A stretch of 54,438 bases of DNA from Methylophilaceae bacterium (GCA_011391175.1 JAABQZ010000003.1:1-54438); one strand, 5' to 3'; counted from the first letter of the stretch, positions 8,734-19,691 are shown. The notes: generated by a model from the sequence alone, not told the origin. A program made the numbers and translations.

Positions 8734-10767
8734 TTATTCGCTTGCTTGTTCTGCTTCTAGTAGAGGTTCCTGACTAGTCGACATCATGCCAAATTTGCTG
8801 GGAATGACACCTAACCTTTGCTTAAGCGGCATACTTTTTAAACCTAGGCGTGGCGCATATAGATGCGCGTTAGCCATCACTTTTTGTACATACAAGCGCG
8901 TCTCACTGAATGGAATTGTCTCTGCATAAATCGCGCCTTCCAGCGGTGTTGCTGCCATCCATTTTTTTGCTCGGCTAGGCCCCGCATTATAGGCTGCAGT
9001 GGCCATCACCTCTTGGCCATTCATTAAATCTTTGGTGTAGCCCATATAATAAGTGCCCAGTGCAATGTTCGTATCCAGCTCGTGTATCATGCCATGGTGA
9101 TAATTATCTACCCCTGCACGACCCGCAATCCACTTAGCGGTCGCTGGCATAAGCTGCATTAAACCAGCAGCACCTACGCCCGATTTTGCATAATGCATAA
9201 ATCGGCTTTCTTGACGGGTAATGCCATATACCCAAGCTTCGTCCACATCGTTTTCTGCAGAAGCAGACTTAATTAGATCGTGATAGGGCGTTGGGTAACG
9301 CAACGCGAAATCGTGCGTTTCGGTAGTTTTATCTGCGGTGATAATGGCTAAATCGTACCATTTATTACGCTGTGCAAATTCTGCAGCCGCCAAAAACTGT
9401 TTATCATCAAAGTCTTTAGTGGCATGTGCCCATTCACTTTTGGCTTCCCAACGCAAATCGACTCTTTGTAGCGCTTCTACCCGTTTAAAGGCCACATTAT
9501 TGGCAATTTCCGCCACTTCTTCGTCAGTCACCTTATAAGTGTAAAGTGGCGCAGACATAGCACCATCGACTTCTTCTTGTGCCAGCCAGCCATAGAAATG
9601 CCGCTCGGTAGACAGTTTAGCGAATAAGGTATTGGCTTCTAGTGTTTGATTTTTAGCTTTCAATGCACGTGCTTTCCAGTAGCGCCAAGCGCCCTCTGCC
9701 GCTTGCTCTGGCGACATTTTAGATATCGCCGTTAATACAGTATCCCAATTTTTTTCGCGCAAGGCTGCGCGCGCATACCAAGCCAGCTGTTCTTTACCCA
9801 AGACTTCTTTAGTTTGGGTTTCTTTACTTGTAGTTTCATTTTTAGGCTCAATATTTTCCGCCCGTTTAAACCACTGCAACGCCTCAGGTTCGTGTCTTTG
9901 GGCTGCATACCAAGCCAGCCTACCATAAAAATAATTTCTATCTTCTGGCTGAAACGAATCAGCCACTTTATTAAAGGCACTTAAAGCTTGTTGCGAATTG
10001 ATTTTGGCTAGACGACTAAGTGCCAATAAATTCAGCTCATGCCCAAGCCTTGTTTTAAATGAAATGCTTTTTTTATCCAGCACCATGCCAGGCTTACTAT
10101 AGGCTTTATCAATCAGTGAATTCTGACTAGGCACAAAAGTTTTTGAGCGCTTGATAATAGATTTAGCTAGCGCTATACGGCTATCTTCCAAAGCTAACCT
10201 GAGTCGCTCAAAAATATCATCCTCACTTAGCACACCTGCCGTTTGCATACGATCGTACAAGTTGGCGCAGTTTGCAGCCTGCTCTTTGGGTTGCATCCAA
10301 AGTGATTTGGCACCTTCTAATACTGAGGCATCACCGAGCACCGCACTGGATTCTGCAGCATAACAGGCGACGGCAGAATCTTCTAATTGGTAATGAGAGA
10401 CCTCAGCAGCGAAATTTTCCCAATCTTGCAATTTGGCGAGTTTTTTTAAATACTCACCGCGCAACCTGTCTGCAAATGGGTAATCGCCGTAATGATTAAT
10501 AAAATCCGTCACAGTTTGGTTATCAGCCTCTTCCAAATTCAGCAACATCAGCCAGTAATCAGCATAGGGGGCAAGGATGTAGTTTTGGCTTTGCAATTGC
10601 TGTACATATTCTGATAATGCAATGGCATTTTTTTTATCGTACGCAACACGTGCTTGTAAAAACTCAGCATCGCCACTGGCAGCATACGCCGTAGAAGTAG
10701 ATATCCATACAGCTGCCAGAGCCATGAATAGGGGCTTAAAAAATTGGGCTTTGAAATGATTCAGCAT
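8734..10767 (-). CDS. slt: Soluble lytic murein transglycosylase (Slt70-like)
   Basis: This 677-residue periplasmic enzyme has a signal peptide (about 1-29, ending TAYA). A long alpha-superhelical region follows (about 40-500). The C-terminal lysozyme-like SLT domain has the catalytic glutamate in RQESRF (E520), then GAAGLMQLMPATA and AYNAGPSR. It cleaves peptidoglycan between MurNAc and GlcNAc to leave 1,6-anhydroMurNAc. Domain order and length match Slt of E. coli (about 640 residues). It follows a tiny membrane protein gene by 14 nt, at the downstream end of the cell-wall cluster, so a shared transcript is plausible. Confidence 0.93.
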   Translation of the reverse strand: MLNHFKAQFFKPLFMALAAVWISTSTAYAASGDAEFLQARVAYDKKNAIALSEYVQQLQSQNYILAPYADYWLMLLNLEEADNQTVTDFINHYGDYPFADRLRGEYLKKLAKLQDWENFAAEVSHYQLEDSAVACYAAESSAVLGDASVLEGAKSLWMQPKEQAANCANLYDRMQTAGVLSEDDIFERLRLALEDSRIALAKSIIKRSKTFVPSQNSLIDKAYSKPGMVLDKKSISFKTRLGHELNLLALSRLAKINSQQALSAFNKVADSFQPEDRNYFYGRLAWYAAQRHEPEALQWFKRAENIEPKNETTSKETQTKEVLGKEQLAWYARAALREKNWDTVLTAISKMSPEQAAEGAWRYWKARALKAKNQTLEANTLFAKLSTERHFYGWLAQEEVDGAMSAPLYTYKVTDEEVAEIANNVAFKRVEALQRVDLRWEAKSEWAHATKDFDDKQFLAAAEFAQRNKWYDLAIITADKTTETHDFALRYPTPYHDLIKSASAENDVDEAWVYGITRQESRFMHYAKSGVGAAGLMQLMPATAKWIAGRAGVDNYHHGMIHELDTNIALGTYYMGYTKDLMNGQEVMATAAYNAGPSRAKKWMAATPLEGAIYAETIPFSETRLYVQKVMANAHLYAPRLGLKSMPLKQRLGVIPSKFGMMSTSQEPLLEAEQASE

Positions 10768-10781
10768 AATTACAGTGTGCC

Positions 10782-10964
10782 CTAAAACCTAATCACGCGC
10801 GACATAAGAAGCAGCACAAACATGGCAGCTAAAGATAAGCCGAGAAATTTGATGACTACTAAAATATAGGTGAGATATTTTTTATTCTTGGTAACCACAT
10901 AGGCAGCCAGTAACACAAACATGGCAATCAGTAGCAGCATCAACACTAAACGAAGAATAATCAC
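10782..10964 (-). CDS. Small two-helix membrane protein, function unknown
   Basis: The 60-residue product is almost entirely two hydrophobic helices (about 2-25 and 31-56) joined by a short KNKKY basic turn, and it ends in SRVIRF. The start is GTG (10962-10964) with AGGAG 6 nt upstream; an ATG two bases away is out of frame. It lies 29 nt after lpxC and 14 nt before slt. The strong ribosome-binding site and tight spacing argue that it is expressed. I do not recognise the family. A role in cell-envelope assembly is suggested only by position. Confidence 0.65.
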   Translation of the reverse strand: MIILRLVLMLLLIAMFVLLAAYVVTKNKKYLTYILVVIKFLGLSLAAMFVLLLMSRVIRF

Positions 10965-10993
10965 ATTGTGCTCCTGATTAGCTACTGATCAAA

Positions 10994-11932
10994 TTAACTA
11001 AAATGTGGCATTAAATTAGGCGTAAAGAAGGCGGTTTGCTCTTGAAAACCGATTGGCGCTTCTGCAATATTATCGAAAGTAGCAAACTCCCAAGCGCTTT
11101 CATCAGCCAACAATGCGCGCAGTAGGGAGTTATTAAGCGCGTGTCCAGATTTATAGGCAGTAAACGCGCCAAGCAATGGGTGGCCGAGCATATATAAATC
11201 ACCAATTGCATCTAACACTTTGTGCTTGGCAAACTCGTCTTCGTAACGCAAGCCATCGGTATTTAAAATGCGATATTCATCTAAAACAATCGCGTTATCT
11301 AAGCTACCGCCACGCGCCAAGCCATTGGCACGCAGGTATTCTACCTCGTGCATAAATCCGAAAGTTCTGGCACGGCTAATGTCTTTAACATAAGTGTTGT
11401 CTTTAAAATCCAGCTTGACATTGCTACCAGAGTTTTCAAACACAGGATGCGCGAAATCAATCGTGAAATCCATTTTAAAGCCGTGGTAAGGCTCAAATTT
11501 CACCCACTTGTCGCCCTCTTTAAATTCAACTAACTTTTTGATTTTAATGAATTTTTTGGCGGCGTTTTGCTCAACAATACCCGCTTGTTGTAACAAAAAT
11601 ATAAACGGGCCAGAGCTGCCATCCATAATCGGGATTTCAGACGCGGTCACTTCAACAATGACATTATCCACACCCAAACCCGCCAGCGCAGACATCAAGT
11701 GCTCCACGGTGGCAACACGCGCACCATTGTGTTCTAGGGCAGAACACATGCGCGTATCACGCACCGCGTCAGGTTGTGCTTGTATGCTTGGCGCACCGGG
11801 CAAATCGGCACGCACAAATACAATACCAGCGTCTATCGCAGCAGGTTTTAAAGTGAGGGTCACTTTTTCACCATTATGCAAACCAACTCCAGTGGCACTG
11901 ACCTGTTTTTTTAAAGTACGTTGTTTCAGCAT
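10994..11932 (-). CDS. lpxC: UDP-3-O-acyl-N-acetylglucosamine deacetylase
   Basis: This 312-residue zinc amidase catalyses the committed step of lipid A synthesis. The expected ligands are present: H78 in VEHLMSAL (with neighbouring E77 as general base), then H237 and D241 in [11 protein letters not shown]264 in KSGHALNN is the catalytic histidine. Length and order match E. coli LpxC (305). It lies 81 nt after ftsZ on the same strand, the usual proteobacterial ftsZ-lpxC arrangement. It confirms an LPS-bearing outer membrane. Confidence 0.97.
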   Translation of the reverse strand: MLKQRTLKKQVSATGVGLHNGEKVTLTLKPAAIDAGIVFVRADLPGAPSIQAQPDAVRDTRMCSALEHNGARVATVEHLMSALAGLGVDNVIVEVTASEIPIMDGSSGPFIFLLQQAGIVEQNAAKKFIKIKKLVEFKEGDKWVKFEPYHGFKMDFTIDFAHPVFENSGSNVKLDFKDNTYVKDISRARTFGFMHEVEYLRANGLARGGSLDNAIVLDEYRILNTDGLRYEDEFAKHKVLDAIGDLYMLGHPLLGAFTAYKSGHALNNSLLRALLADESAWEFATFDNIAEAPIGFQEQTAFFTPNLMPHFS

Positions 11933-12013
11933 CTTTCTTTCAGCACTTAATCTTCCACATATCGCATTGGTATGTAGTTTTCAACATTAGCTATTTTAAA
12001 CCCTTACTGACGA

Positions 12014-13180
12014 CTAATCAGCTTGTTTGCGTAAAAATGCTGGAATGTCGTACTCCTCAACACCTGACATTTTCATCGCTTCTACTTGCGCACGACGATT
12101 GTTTTGACTAAATACAGCAGGGGCTTCGTCAACCATCTCATCGCTTACAAACAAGGGCTGACTGTGTGTACCTGTCATCAACGTCGTCATCACACGTAAT
12201 TCTGGCTTCACTTGGCGGCGTGCAATAGCACCACTTAACCCAGTGGCCACCATGGTCACGCGCAATTTGTCACCCATCGTTTCATCCATTACATTACCTA
12301 CTATCACGGTTGCATCTTCTGCGGTGAACTCTTTAATGGTGTTCATCACATCATAATACTCTTTCATTTTAAAGCTGGTGCTGGCGGTAATATTAATTAA
12401 AACGCCGCGAGCATTAGCCAAGTTGACGTCCTCTAACAATGGACTAGCCACTGCTTGTTCAGCTGCGATTCTAGCGCGGTCTGGACCACTGGCTTCTGCA
12501 CTACCCATCATCGCCATGCCCATTTCACTCATGACAGTGCGCACATCGGCGAAGTCCACGTTTACCAAACCTGGGCAATTAATAATCTCAGCAATACCTG
12601 AGACAGCATTATGCAGCACGTCGTTCGCAGCGCGGAAAGCTTCTAAAAACGGCACATCCTCGCCCAACACTTCCATCAATTTTTCATTTGGAATCACAAT
12701 CAGCGAATCCACATGTTGTGACAACTCTTCTAAACCATCAATAGCCACTTTGGTACGCTTGCCTTCAAACGCAAATGGTTTAGTGACCACGGCTACTGTC
12801 AAAATGCCCATTTCTTTCGCCACTTCAGCAATTATCGGCGCTGCGCCAGTGCCCGTGCCACCACCCATGCCTGCTGTGATAAACAGCATATCTGCACCAT
12901 CAATCATTTCCGCAATACGGTCGCGATCTTCCAACGCAGCATCACGGCCAACTTCTGGTTTAGCCCCTGCACCTAAACCTTTAGTGATTTCGGCGCCAAT
13001 TTGCAACACCGTTTTTGCTTGGCTCTTTTTCAGCGCCTGCATATCGGTATTGGCGCAAATAAATTCTACACCGCTTAAATTTTTAGTCATCATGTGCTCA
13101 ATTGCGTTACCACCGCAACCACCCACGCCAATGACCTTAATCACCGCTTCTTGTGAGTCTTTTTCCATAATTTCGAACAT
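12014..13180 (-). CDS. ftsZ: Cell division GTPase FtsZ
   Basis: This 388-residue tubulin homologue polymerises into the Z ring. The start is ATG 13178-13180, with AGGAGA just upstream; the open frame extends 27 codons further, but that extension is unlike FtsZ and lacks a ribosome-binding site. Motifs include the N-terminal GVGGCGGNA, the tubulin signature GGGTGTG (106-112), and the C-terminal tail EYDIPAFLR that binds FtsA, ZipA and SlmA. It follows ftsA by 126 nt, a wider gap than elsewhere in the cluster, so it may hold an extra ftsZ promoter. Confidence 0.97.
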   Translation of the reverse strand: MFEIMEKDSQEAVIKVIGVGGCGGNAIEHMMTKNLSGVEFICANTDMQALKKSQAKTVLQIGAEITKGLGAGAKPEVGRDAALEDRDRIAEMIDGADMLFITAGMGGGTGTGAAPIIAEVAKEMGILTVAVVTKPFAFEGKRTKVAIDGLEELSQHVDSLIVIPNEKLMEVLGEDVPFLEAFRAANDVLHNAVSGIAEIINCPGLVNVDFADVRTVMSEMGMAMMGSAEASGPDRARIAAEQAVASPLLEDVNLANARGVLINITASTSFKMKEYYDVMNTIKEFTAEDATVIVGNVMDETMGDKLRVTMVATGLSGAIARRQVKPELRVMTTLMTGTHSQPLFVSDEMVDEAPAVFSQNNRRAQVEAMKMSGVEEYDIPAFLRKQAD

Positions 13181-13306
13181 CTTAATTTCTCCTTTTGCCT
13201 TTAATATTTGAGTTTGTTTGCGCAAACCCTGCCCTAAAACTAGCCCTGCCCTAAACTGCAACCTATTTCTACAACTTAATTCCCTCTTATAAATCTCTTG
13301 CCACTT

Positions 13307-14545
13307 CTAAAAATTACCTTGAAACCAACTCTTCATTTTTTCAAAAATTCGCCCAACCGAGCTTGAGTCCATTTGCCCGCTAATCTGCCGCTCTAACTGT
13401 TGCTTGCCCATTAAAATCAGGCCAACAGCTGTGGCATAACGCGGGTTACTCACCACCTCAGAAAGTCCGCCCACATAGCGTGGCATGCCCAAACGTACTG
13501 GCATGTGGAATATTTCTTCACCAAGCTCCATCATGCCGCGCATCATGGATGAACCGCCTGTAATGACAATGCCAGACGCAATCATTTCCTCCATGCCGCT
13601 GCGACGCAGCTCTTGCAACACCAACTCATAAAGCTCTACCACACGCGGCTCAATCACTTCTGCCAGTGTTTGTATGGATAGTTGGCGCGCCTCGCGGCCA
13701 TCCACACCAGGCACTTCCACCACTTCACGCGGATCTGCCAATTGGCGTAGCGCGCAACCATGCTTAATTTTGATCTCCTCTGCTGATTGTGTTGGTGTGC
13801 GGAAAGCCACAGCGATGTCGTTAGTCATTTGGTCGCCAGCCACCGCAATGACCGCGGTGTGCCGAATAGAGCCGTTTTTAAATACGGCAATATCTGTGGT
13901 GCCGCCACCAATATCCACCAAGCACACACCCAGCTCTTTTTCGTCTTCAGTCAGCACCGCAATGCTGGAAGCCAGTGGCTGCAAAATCAAATCACTGACT
14001 TCTAAGCCACAGCGTTTAATACACTTGACGATATTTTGTGCTGCCGCCACCGCACCTGTCACAATGTGCACTTTCACTTCCAGCTTCATGCCGCTCATAC
14101 CCAGTGGCTCGCGCACGTCATCTTGACCGTCGATGATAAATTCTTGGGTGAGAATATGTAAAATTTGCTGATCCGCTGGCAGGGCAACTGCACGTGCAGT
14201 TTCAACCACGCGATCCACATCCATTTGCGACACTTCGGCATCTTTAATTTTGACCATGCCGTGCGAATTCAAGCTTTTAATATGACTGCCCGCAATACCA
14301 GTAAATACCGTATTAATTTTGCAGTCTGCCATTAACTCAGCCTCTTCTAACGAGCGCTGTATAGCCTGCATGGTGGAATCAATATTCACCACCACGCCTT
14401 TTTTAAGACCACGCGAAACGTGTTGCCCAAGACCAATCACCTTTAGTGTGCCTTCTGGCAACAGCTCTGCCACGATGGTCACTATTTTTGAGGTGCCAAT
14501 ATCCAGCCCCACAATAAGGTTTTTATCATCACGCACTTTACTCAT
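13307..14545 (-). CDS. ftsA: Cell division protein FtsA
   Basis: This 412-residue actin-like ATPase anchors FtsZ to the membrane. Visible motifs are the phosphate-1 loop IVGLDIGTSKI near the N-terminus, VDIGGGTTDIAVF (phosphate 2) and the adenosine loop GIVITGGSSMMRG. The C-terminus ends in an amphipathic segment (IFEKMKSWFQGNF) that fits the membrane-targeting helix. GGAG lies 7 nt before ATG 14545. It is between ftsQ (61 nt upstream) and ftsZ. Confidence 0.97.
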   Translation of the reverse strand: MSKVRDDKNLIVGLDIGTSKIVTIVAELLPEGTLKVIGLGQHVSRGLKKGVVVNIDSTMQAIQRSLEEAELMADCKINTVFTGIAGSHIKSLNSHGMVKIKDAEVSQMDVDRVVETARAVALPADQQILHILTQEFIIDGQDDVREPLGMSGMKLEVKVHIVTGAVAAAQNIVKCIKRCGLEVSDLILQPLASSIAVLTEDEKELGVCLVDIGGGTTDIAVFKNGSIRHTAVIAVAGDQMTNDIAVAFRTPTQSAEEIKIKHGCALRQLADPREVVEVPGVDGREARQLSIQTLAEVIEPRVVELYELVLQELRRSGMEEMIASGIVITGGSSMMRGMMELGEEIFHMPVRLGMPRYVGGLSEVVSNPRYATAVGLILMGKQQLERQISGQMDSSSVGRIFEKMKSWFQGNF

Positions 14546-14606
14546 TTGTTACTCCCTTTACACATGCTTTACTCTTTTCTTCAAAATGCTTTACGCCTAA
14601 TTTATG

Positions 14607-15368
14607 CTAAGCCTTCACTGGTGTTGCTGTAGTTATGCTTGTTGGCTTAGCTGCGGGCTTCGTCGGTTTAACTGGTATTGGCCTTCTCACAGCAAACCCA
14701 TTGGGATAGCGCAAATCGGCATACAGCACCTTCACATTTAACTGGCTGAGCGTAGATTGATACGCACTCACAAACCGACTCAAGCGTGACTCCATATCGA
14801 TACGACCAAGCGCTATCAGCAAATTTTTATTGGTTCTAATCTCCCAAGCGCGGCGTGGTGATAAGGTGACTTGCGCAATTTTGATATCGGCCTTATTCAA
14901 AATTTTGCTGTAATTACCATAATTTTTTGTCACCTCTAGTACGCCATTGCCTGGACCATAAAACACCGGCAACTCTGCATCAGTAGCGGCTTGAAACAGT
15001 TCACCATGTGTATTCACCAACGCAATATTGCCCCATCGTGCCAGTGCCTGATGTTCTTCAATTTTCACATCCAATTTGTCTGGCCAGCGGCGACGCACAC
15101 TTACTTCACGCGCCCAAGGCAACTTCTCAAAAGCATCCCGGGTTTTTACTAAATCCAAAGTAAAAAAATTGCCTTTTAAATGCTTCGCTACAATCAACTT
15201 AATCTGCTCACGGTTCACATGTGCCAATTGCCCATCCACTTTTACCTCGCGAATTGGGAATATAGGTAAATGCACCACCAAGAATACCAATGCGTAAAGC
15301 ATTAGCACCACTGACAGGGCGTACAGTAGATTGGCAAACCAGTTCAGTAGTCTTGGCTTATCCCACAT
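14607..15368 (-). CDS. ftsQ: Cell division protein FtsQ
   Basis: This 253-residue bitopic protein belongs to the FtsQLB complex. There is one transmembrane helix (about 12-34), then a POTRA domain starting at [10 protein letters not shown] (about 36) and a beta-rich FtsQ domain. The C-terminal ~25 residues are rich in Pro, Lys and Thr and look disordered. Its ATG lies 11 nt inside the end of ddl, so translation is coupled. The 61-nt gap to ftsA is one of the few in the cluster. Confidence 0.95.
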   Translation of the reverse strand: MWDKPRLLNWFANLLYALSVVLMLYALVFLVVHLPIFPIREVKVDGQLAHVNREQIKLIVAKHLKGNFFTLDLVKTRDAFEKLPWAREVSVRRRWPDKLDVKIEEHQALARWGNIALVNTHGELFQAATDAELPVFYGPGNGVLEVTKNYGNYSKILNKADIKIAQVTLSPRRAWEIRTNKNLLIALGRIDMESRLSRFVSAYQSTLSQLNVKVLYADLRYPNGFAVRRPIPVKPTKPAAKPTSITTATPVKA

Positions 15369-16299
15369 GTTTAGCTTCCGTTACCTTGCTTAATGTCATG
15401 CTTAAAATACTCATGACCAACTCATCAAAACTCAAGCCCGCTGCTTTAGCTGCCATCGGCACCAAGCTGTGGTCGGTCATGCCTGGGTTGGTATTCAGCT
15501 CTAAAAAGTAATGATTGCCTGCTTCATCCATTAAAAAATCTACTCGACCCCAACCTTTGCAACCTATCGCCTTAAATGCCTGCAAGGCTTCAGCTTGAAT
15601 CTGCACTTCTTTTTCTGCACTTAACCCGCATGGGCACAAATACTCGGTGTCATCGCGCAAATATTTAGCCTCAAAATCATAGAATTCATTTTTGGGGACT
15701 ATTCTTATAATTGGCAGTGCCATCTCTCCCAAAATACCCACCGTATATTCGCCACCACCTACAAACTTCTCCGCAATGACCAAAGGGTCAGCCTTGGCAG
15801 CCAATATCCATGCGGGCTGCAGGCCACCTTTTTGTTTAACTTTAGTAATGCCAATACTAGAGCCTTCATTAGCGGGTTTTACAAACAACGGTAAACCTAA
15901 TTTTTCTTCTATTGCCGCAAAATCGCTGTCCTCATTCACCATCTCAAAATCAGGCGTCGCAATATTTAAGGCCTTCCACAATAATTTGGTGCGCCATTTA
16001 TCCATACCCAAGCTGGATGCCATCACACCACTACCCGTGTAGGGAATGCCCATTAACTCCAGCGCACCCTGCATCGTGCCATCCTCGCCACCACGGCCAT
16101 GCAGCGTATTAAATACGCGGTCAAATTGCAGTAACTCATTTAAGTTGCGCTCAGCTGGGTCAAACGCTTGCGCATACACCGCTTGCCGTTTAAGGGCAGC
16201 CAATACCGCTGCGCCACTTTTTAGCGACACTTCCCGTTCACCCGATGTGCCACCTAACAGCACGGCCACTTTCCCAAATTGTTTAGCCAAACTATTCAT
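15358..16299 (-). CDS. ddl: D-alanine--D-alanine ligase
   Basis: This 313-residue ATP-grasp ligase makes the D-Ala-D-Ala dipeptide of the peptidoglycan stem. It has [17 protein letters not shown] at the N-terminus, [12 protein letters not shown], and [15 protein letters not shown] near the C-terminus, all typical of DdlB. ATG 16299 is preferred over GTG 16305, because AAGGTGA lies a good distance upstream. The start overlaps the murB stop. The C-terminus overlaps ftsQ by 11 nt. Confidence 0.96.
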   Translation of the reverse strand: MNSLAKQFGKVAVLLGGTSGEREVSLKSGAAVLAALKRQAVYAQAFDPAERNLNELLQFDRVFNTLHGRGGEDGTMQGALELMGIPYTGSGVMASSLGMDKWRTKLLWKALNIATPDFEMVNEDSDFAAIEEKLGLPLFVKPANEGSSIGITKVKQKGGLQPAWILAAKADPLVIAEKFVGGGEYTVGILGEMALPIIRIVPKNEFYDFEAKYLRDDTEYLCPCGLSAEKEVQIQAEALQAFKAIGCKGWGRVDFLMDEAGNHYFLELNTNPGMTDHSLVPMAAKAAGLSFDELVMSILSMTLSKVTEAKHVG

Positions 16300-17179
16300 A
16301 CTCACCAATCACCTTCACCTCTTGCTGTAATGCCACGCCTTGTTTCTCTAATACGGTGTCTTTTATGTGCCTAATCAGCAACTCAATATCTAACGCACTG
16401 CAATTCCCCACATTTACAATAAAATTAGCATGCTTAGGCGATACCTGCGCGCCACCAATTTGGTAGCCTTTTAGCCCACTCGCTTCGATTAAACGCGCAG
16501 CAAAATCGCCATGCGGATTTCTAAAAGTAGAGCCCGCGCTAGGCAAACTCAGTGGCTGGCTGGCGAGCCTGGTGGCCAATAGATTTTTAATTTTTTTTAG
16601 CGATTCAGTTGCTTCACCTGCTTCCAACTTAAACCATGCCCCTAAAAACCACTCATCAGGCGTCAGCATTTCTACATGGCGATAACTAGGAATAAACTCA
16701 GATTCGTTACGTACATGCGTTTCACCATTGCGATCTATGGTTAATACCTGATGCACAATATTCCACGTTTCACTGCCATAACAACCCGCATTCATGGCGA
16801 GCGCACCGCCCACCGTGCCAGGAATACCTGCCATAAACTCTGCGCCTTGTTTATATTCTTTAGCACTAAACCTCGCCAATTTTCCACAAGTGACGCCTGC
16901 CTCGGCGTAGATAAATTGTCCATCAACACGTATCTCACTTAACGCTTGGTGCATCACAATCACTGTGCCGCGCACGCCTCCATCACGCACCAATAAATTG
17001 CTGCCGAGACCTATAAAAAATACGGGCTCCGCGTGGTCTAGAGTGCGCATAAACACTTGTAAATCATCTAAATTTTCAGCAATAAACAGCCTATCTGCCT
17101 TGCCACCCACGCGCCAACTGGTGTACCGGGCGAGTGGCTCGTTACGTAGCAATTGCGAACTGGTAATGAGCTGTGTCAT
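16292..17179 (-). CDS. murB: UDP-N-acetylenolpyruvoylglucosamine reductase
   Basis: This 295-residue FAD-dependent reductase makes UDP-MurNAc. The FAD-binding motifs are [12 protein letters not shown] and the [18 protein letters not shown] stretch. The catalytic serine lies in [11 protein letters not shown], and a glutamate lies near the C-terminus. The Tyr-containing ETWNIVHQV region fits type I MurB. ATG 17177-17179 shares one base with the murC stop (TGATG), so the two are translationally coupled. Confidence 0.96.
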   Translation of the reverse strand: MTQLITSSQLLRNEPLARYTSWRVGGKADRLFIAENLDDLQVFMRTLDHAEPVFFIGLGSNLLVRDGGVRGTVIVMHQALSEIRVDGQFIYAEAGVTCGKLARFSAKEYKQGAEFMAGIPGTVGGALAMNAGCYGSETWNIVHQVLTIDRNGETHVRNESEFIPSYRHVEMLTPDEWFLGAWFKLEAGEATESLKKIKNLLATRLASQPLSLPSAGSTFRNPHGDFAARLIEASGLKGYQIGGAQVSPKHANFIVNVGNCSALDIELLIRHIKDTVLEKQGVALQQEVKVIGEYE

Positions 17180-18585
17180 CAAACCACTGCCCCCCCATGT
17201 GCTAATTCACGGGTTTTTAATGCAACTTGGCCAATTGAGCCCGCACCCATCACAATCACCACATCGCCTGCTTGCACCACATTTAAAATGGCTTGTGGCA
17301 GTTCATCGGTGGTTTCTACAAATTGCGGCTCTACTTTGCCAGCTATTCGAATGGCGCGAATAAGCGAACGTGTATCAGCGGCCACAATCGATGCCTCACC
17401 TGCGGAATATACTTCGGTCAATAGCACTACATCTGCGCTGGAAAGCACGCGCACAAAATCCTCAAAACAATCACGTGTACGGGTGTAACGATGTGGCTGA
17501 AACGCCATCACTAATCGTCGATTTGGAAAGGCATCACGCGCTGCCGCAATCACCGCCTGCATCTCGACTGGATGATGGCCATAATCGTCAATGAGCGTAA
17601 ACGTGCCGCCATTGGTCGCAATCTCACCATAACGCTCAAACCTACGACCAACGCCCTTAAATTCGGCCAGGGCTTTAATGATATATTCATCCGCCACATT
17701 CAACTCACTGGCAATCGCAATCGCCGCCAGCGCATTCAATACATAATGGTTACCTGGCAGGTTCAACGTAACGTCAAATGTGGTGGTCACCCCATTTATT
17801 CGCGACACGGTAAAGTGCATTTTGCCGTGATCAGCACGTACATTGGTTGCGCGAATACGCGCATCTTCACTCATGCCATAAGTCATTACCGGCTTAGTAA
17901 CGCGCGGTAATATCTCGCGAATATTTGCGTCATCCACACACACCACCGCCATGCCCCAAAATGGCAGTTGCTGCAGAAATTCCACGAACGCGCTTTTTAA
18001 TTTATCAAAACTATGTTCATACGTATCCATGTGGTCTTGGTCGATATTGGTGACCACCGCCATCACTGGTGTTAAATGCAAGAACGACGCATCCGATTCG
18101 TCTGCTTCTGCCACAATCCATTCGCCTGTACCAAGCCGCGCATTGGCACTGGCCGCTTCCAACTTGCCTCCAATCACAAATGTCGGATCCATACCTGCTT
18201 CAGCCAAAATACTGGCGATGAGACTGGTTGTGGTTGTCTTACCATGCGTACCTGCAACAGCGATACCCTGTCTAAAGCGCATCAACTCTGCCAACATTAA
18301 TGCGCGCGGCACAACGGGGATATTTTTAGCACGTGCAGCAATAATCTCAGGGTTTTGCTCGTTCACTGCACTGGATACCACCACAACGTCGGCCGCACTC
18401 AAGTTTTCAGTTGCATGGCCTTGATAAATCTTGGCACCAAAATCAGCCAATCTTTTAGTCGTCGCATTTTTAGCCAAATCAGAACCTGACACTTTAAAAT
18501 CCAAGTTAAGCAACACTTCAGCAATGCCGCTCATGCCAGCGCCGCCAATGCCCACAAAGTGGATATTTTTTACTTTATGTTTCAT
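17179..18585 (-). CDS. murC: UDP-N-acetylmuramate--L-alanine ligase
   Basis: This 468-residue Mur ligase adds the first stem-peptide residue. It has the N-terminal UDP-binding loop [12 protein letters not shown], the ATP loop [10 protein letters not shown] and YGHHPVE in the C-terminal domain. The start at 18583-18585 (MKHKVKN) is set by family alignment; the frame stays open for 11 codons upstream but those codons are not MurC-like. The only strong Shine-Dalgarno (GGAGG, 18608-18612) is 22 nt away, separated by a 6-bp hairpin that could bring it to 6 nt. The gene ends in a run of seven G just before GCAGTGGTT and the stop. Confidence 0.96.
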   Translation of the reverse strand: MKHKVKNIHFVGIGGAGMSGIAEVLLNLDFKVSGSDLAKNATTKRLADFGAKIYQGHATENLSAADVVVVSSAVNEQNPEIIAARAKNIPVVPRALMLAELMRFRQGIAVAGTHGKTTTTSLIASILAEAGMDPTFVIGGKLEAASANARLGTGEWIVAEADESDASFLHLTPVMAVVTNIDQDHMDTYEHSFDKLKSAFVEFLQQLPFWGMAVVCVDDANIREILPRVTKPVMTYGMSEDARIRATNVRADHGKMHFTVSRINGVTTTFDVTLNLPGNHYVLNALAAIAIASELNVADEYIIKALAEFKGVGRRFERYGEIATNGGTFTLIDDYGHHPVEMQAVIAAARDAFPNRRLVMAFQPHRYTRTRDCFEDFVRVLSSADVVLLTEVYSAGEASIVAADTRSLIRAIRIAGKVEPQFVETTDELPQAILNVVQAGDVVIVMGAGSIGQVALKTRELAHGGAVV

Positions 18586-18612
18586 GTTTATTGGCGCTAA
18601 CGCGCCACCTCC
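18586..18612 (-). promoter_or_regulatory. murC translation start region: Shine-Dalgarno, hairpin, spacer
   Basis: Read on the minus strand, GGAGG (18612-18608) is followed at once by a perfect hairpin UGGCGC-GUUA-GCGCCA (18607-18592), then AUAAAC (18591-18586) and the murC AUG. Folding removes 16 nt and leaves a 6-nt spacer, which is near optimal. The murG stop codon (TAG, 18599-18597) lies inside the hairpin, so ribosomes finishing murG would unfold it. Confidence 0.55.
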
Positions 18613-19691
18613 ATGCAAATTTTTGCAACCGTCGCAGTGGCTTCTGGCTTGGCGAGTTGCTTGGCTTTAATCGCCATATCTAAGCAAATTTCACGCGTTA
18701 AACCACGTAAAATTTCTGTCGCCTTTGCCACAGAAAATTCAGATTGTTGAATCAATTTAGCCGCACCTGCATCACTTAAATATTTGGCGTTATAGGTTTG
18801 GTGATCATCCACTGCATGCGGGAAAGGCACCAACACACTCGCCACACCCACACACGCAAGCTCTGCCACAGTGAGTGCGCCTGCACGGCAAATCACCACG
18901 TCGGCCCATGCATACATGTCTGCCATGTTGTGAATAAACGCCTTTGTTTCCGCTGCCACAGAGGCCGCATGGTAATTGGCTTGCAGGGCAGCGATATGCT
19001 TCTCGCCCGCTTGGTGGATTACTTCTGGTCGTGTATTCTCTGGAAAATTAGCAAATACCTTTGGCAACACATCATTCAAGGCTTGCGCACCCAAACTGCC
19101 GCCCACCACCAGCACTTTGAGTTTGCCAGTGCGAGCGCTGTATCTTTGTTGTGGTGAGGCTAACTGTGTAATTTCGCACCGCACTGGATTACCCACTAGT
19201 TGCGCACTTTCGCCAAATGCGCTGGGAAAGGCTGCCAATACTTGATTTGCGACCATACTTAAGGTTTTGTTAGTCAGGCCTGCAATTGAATTTTGTTCGT
19301 GTATTACCAATGGCTTGCCTAATAATTTTGCCATGAGTCCACCCGGAAAAGCTGCGAAGCCGCCCATGCCTAGTACCACGTTCGGCTGATGTTGACGAAT
19401 GGCGCCAACACTTTGTTTAAACGCGGTGGCTAATTTAATCGGCAGCAGCAACCAACCCATGACGCCCTTGCCACGCACACCACGCATGGTCATCATGGCT
19501 TTTTTGTAACCCTTACCCTCAATCAGCTTATTTTCCATGCCGCCTTCAGTACATAGCCATACAATATTCCAACCGTGTTCTTTCATGTAATCCGCCACCG
19601 CCATGGCAGGGTACACATGCCCGCCAGTTCCACCCGCCATCACCAGCAGGGTACCTGAGCCAAATTGCGTGACTGGAGAAGAAAACATCAT
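18597..19691 (-). CDS. murG: Lipid II synthase: UDP-GlcNAc undecaprenyl-PP-MurNAc-pentapeptide GlcNAc transferase
   Basis: This 364-residue GT-B glycosyltransferase makes lipid II at the inner face of the inner membrane. It has the N-terminal glycine loop [17 protein letters not shown] and the second G loop [12 protein letters not shown]. In the C-terminal half, [16 protein letters not shown] and [13 protein letters not shown] form the UDP-GlcNAc site. The start is a double ATG (19691 or 19688) overlapping the ftsW stop, with AGAGGG upstream. The first ~12 residues before the conserved core ([11 protein letters not shown]) are a little longer than usual. Confidence 0.96.
   Translation of the reverse strand: MMFSSPVTQFGSGTLLVMAGGTGGHVYPAMAVADYMKEHGWNIVWLCTEGGMENKLIEGKGYKKAMMTMRGVRGKGVMGWLLLPIKLATAFKQSVGAIRQHQPNVVLGMGGFAAFPGGLMAKLLGKPLVIHEQNSIAGLTNKTLSMVANQVLAAFPSAFGESAQLVGNPVRCEITQLASPQQRYSARTGKLKVLVVGGSLGAQALNDVLPKVFANFPENTRPEVIHQAGEKHIAALQANYHAASVAAETKAFIHNMADMYAWADVVICRAGALTVAELACVGVASVLVPFPHAVDDHQTYNAKYLSDAGAAKLIQQSEFSVAKATEILRGLTREICLDMAIKAKQLAKPEATATVAKICMEVAR

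Noticed and set aside
12378-13211. 277-codon plus-strand open frame opposite ftsZ
   Set aside because: It is a shadow of the ftsZ reading frame with biased composition and no family features.
13181-13261. 27-codon N-terminal extension of ftsZ
   Set aside because: The residues are unlike FtsZ and the strong AGGAGA site lies directly before ATG 13180.
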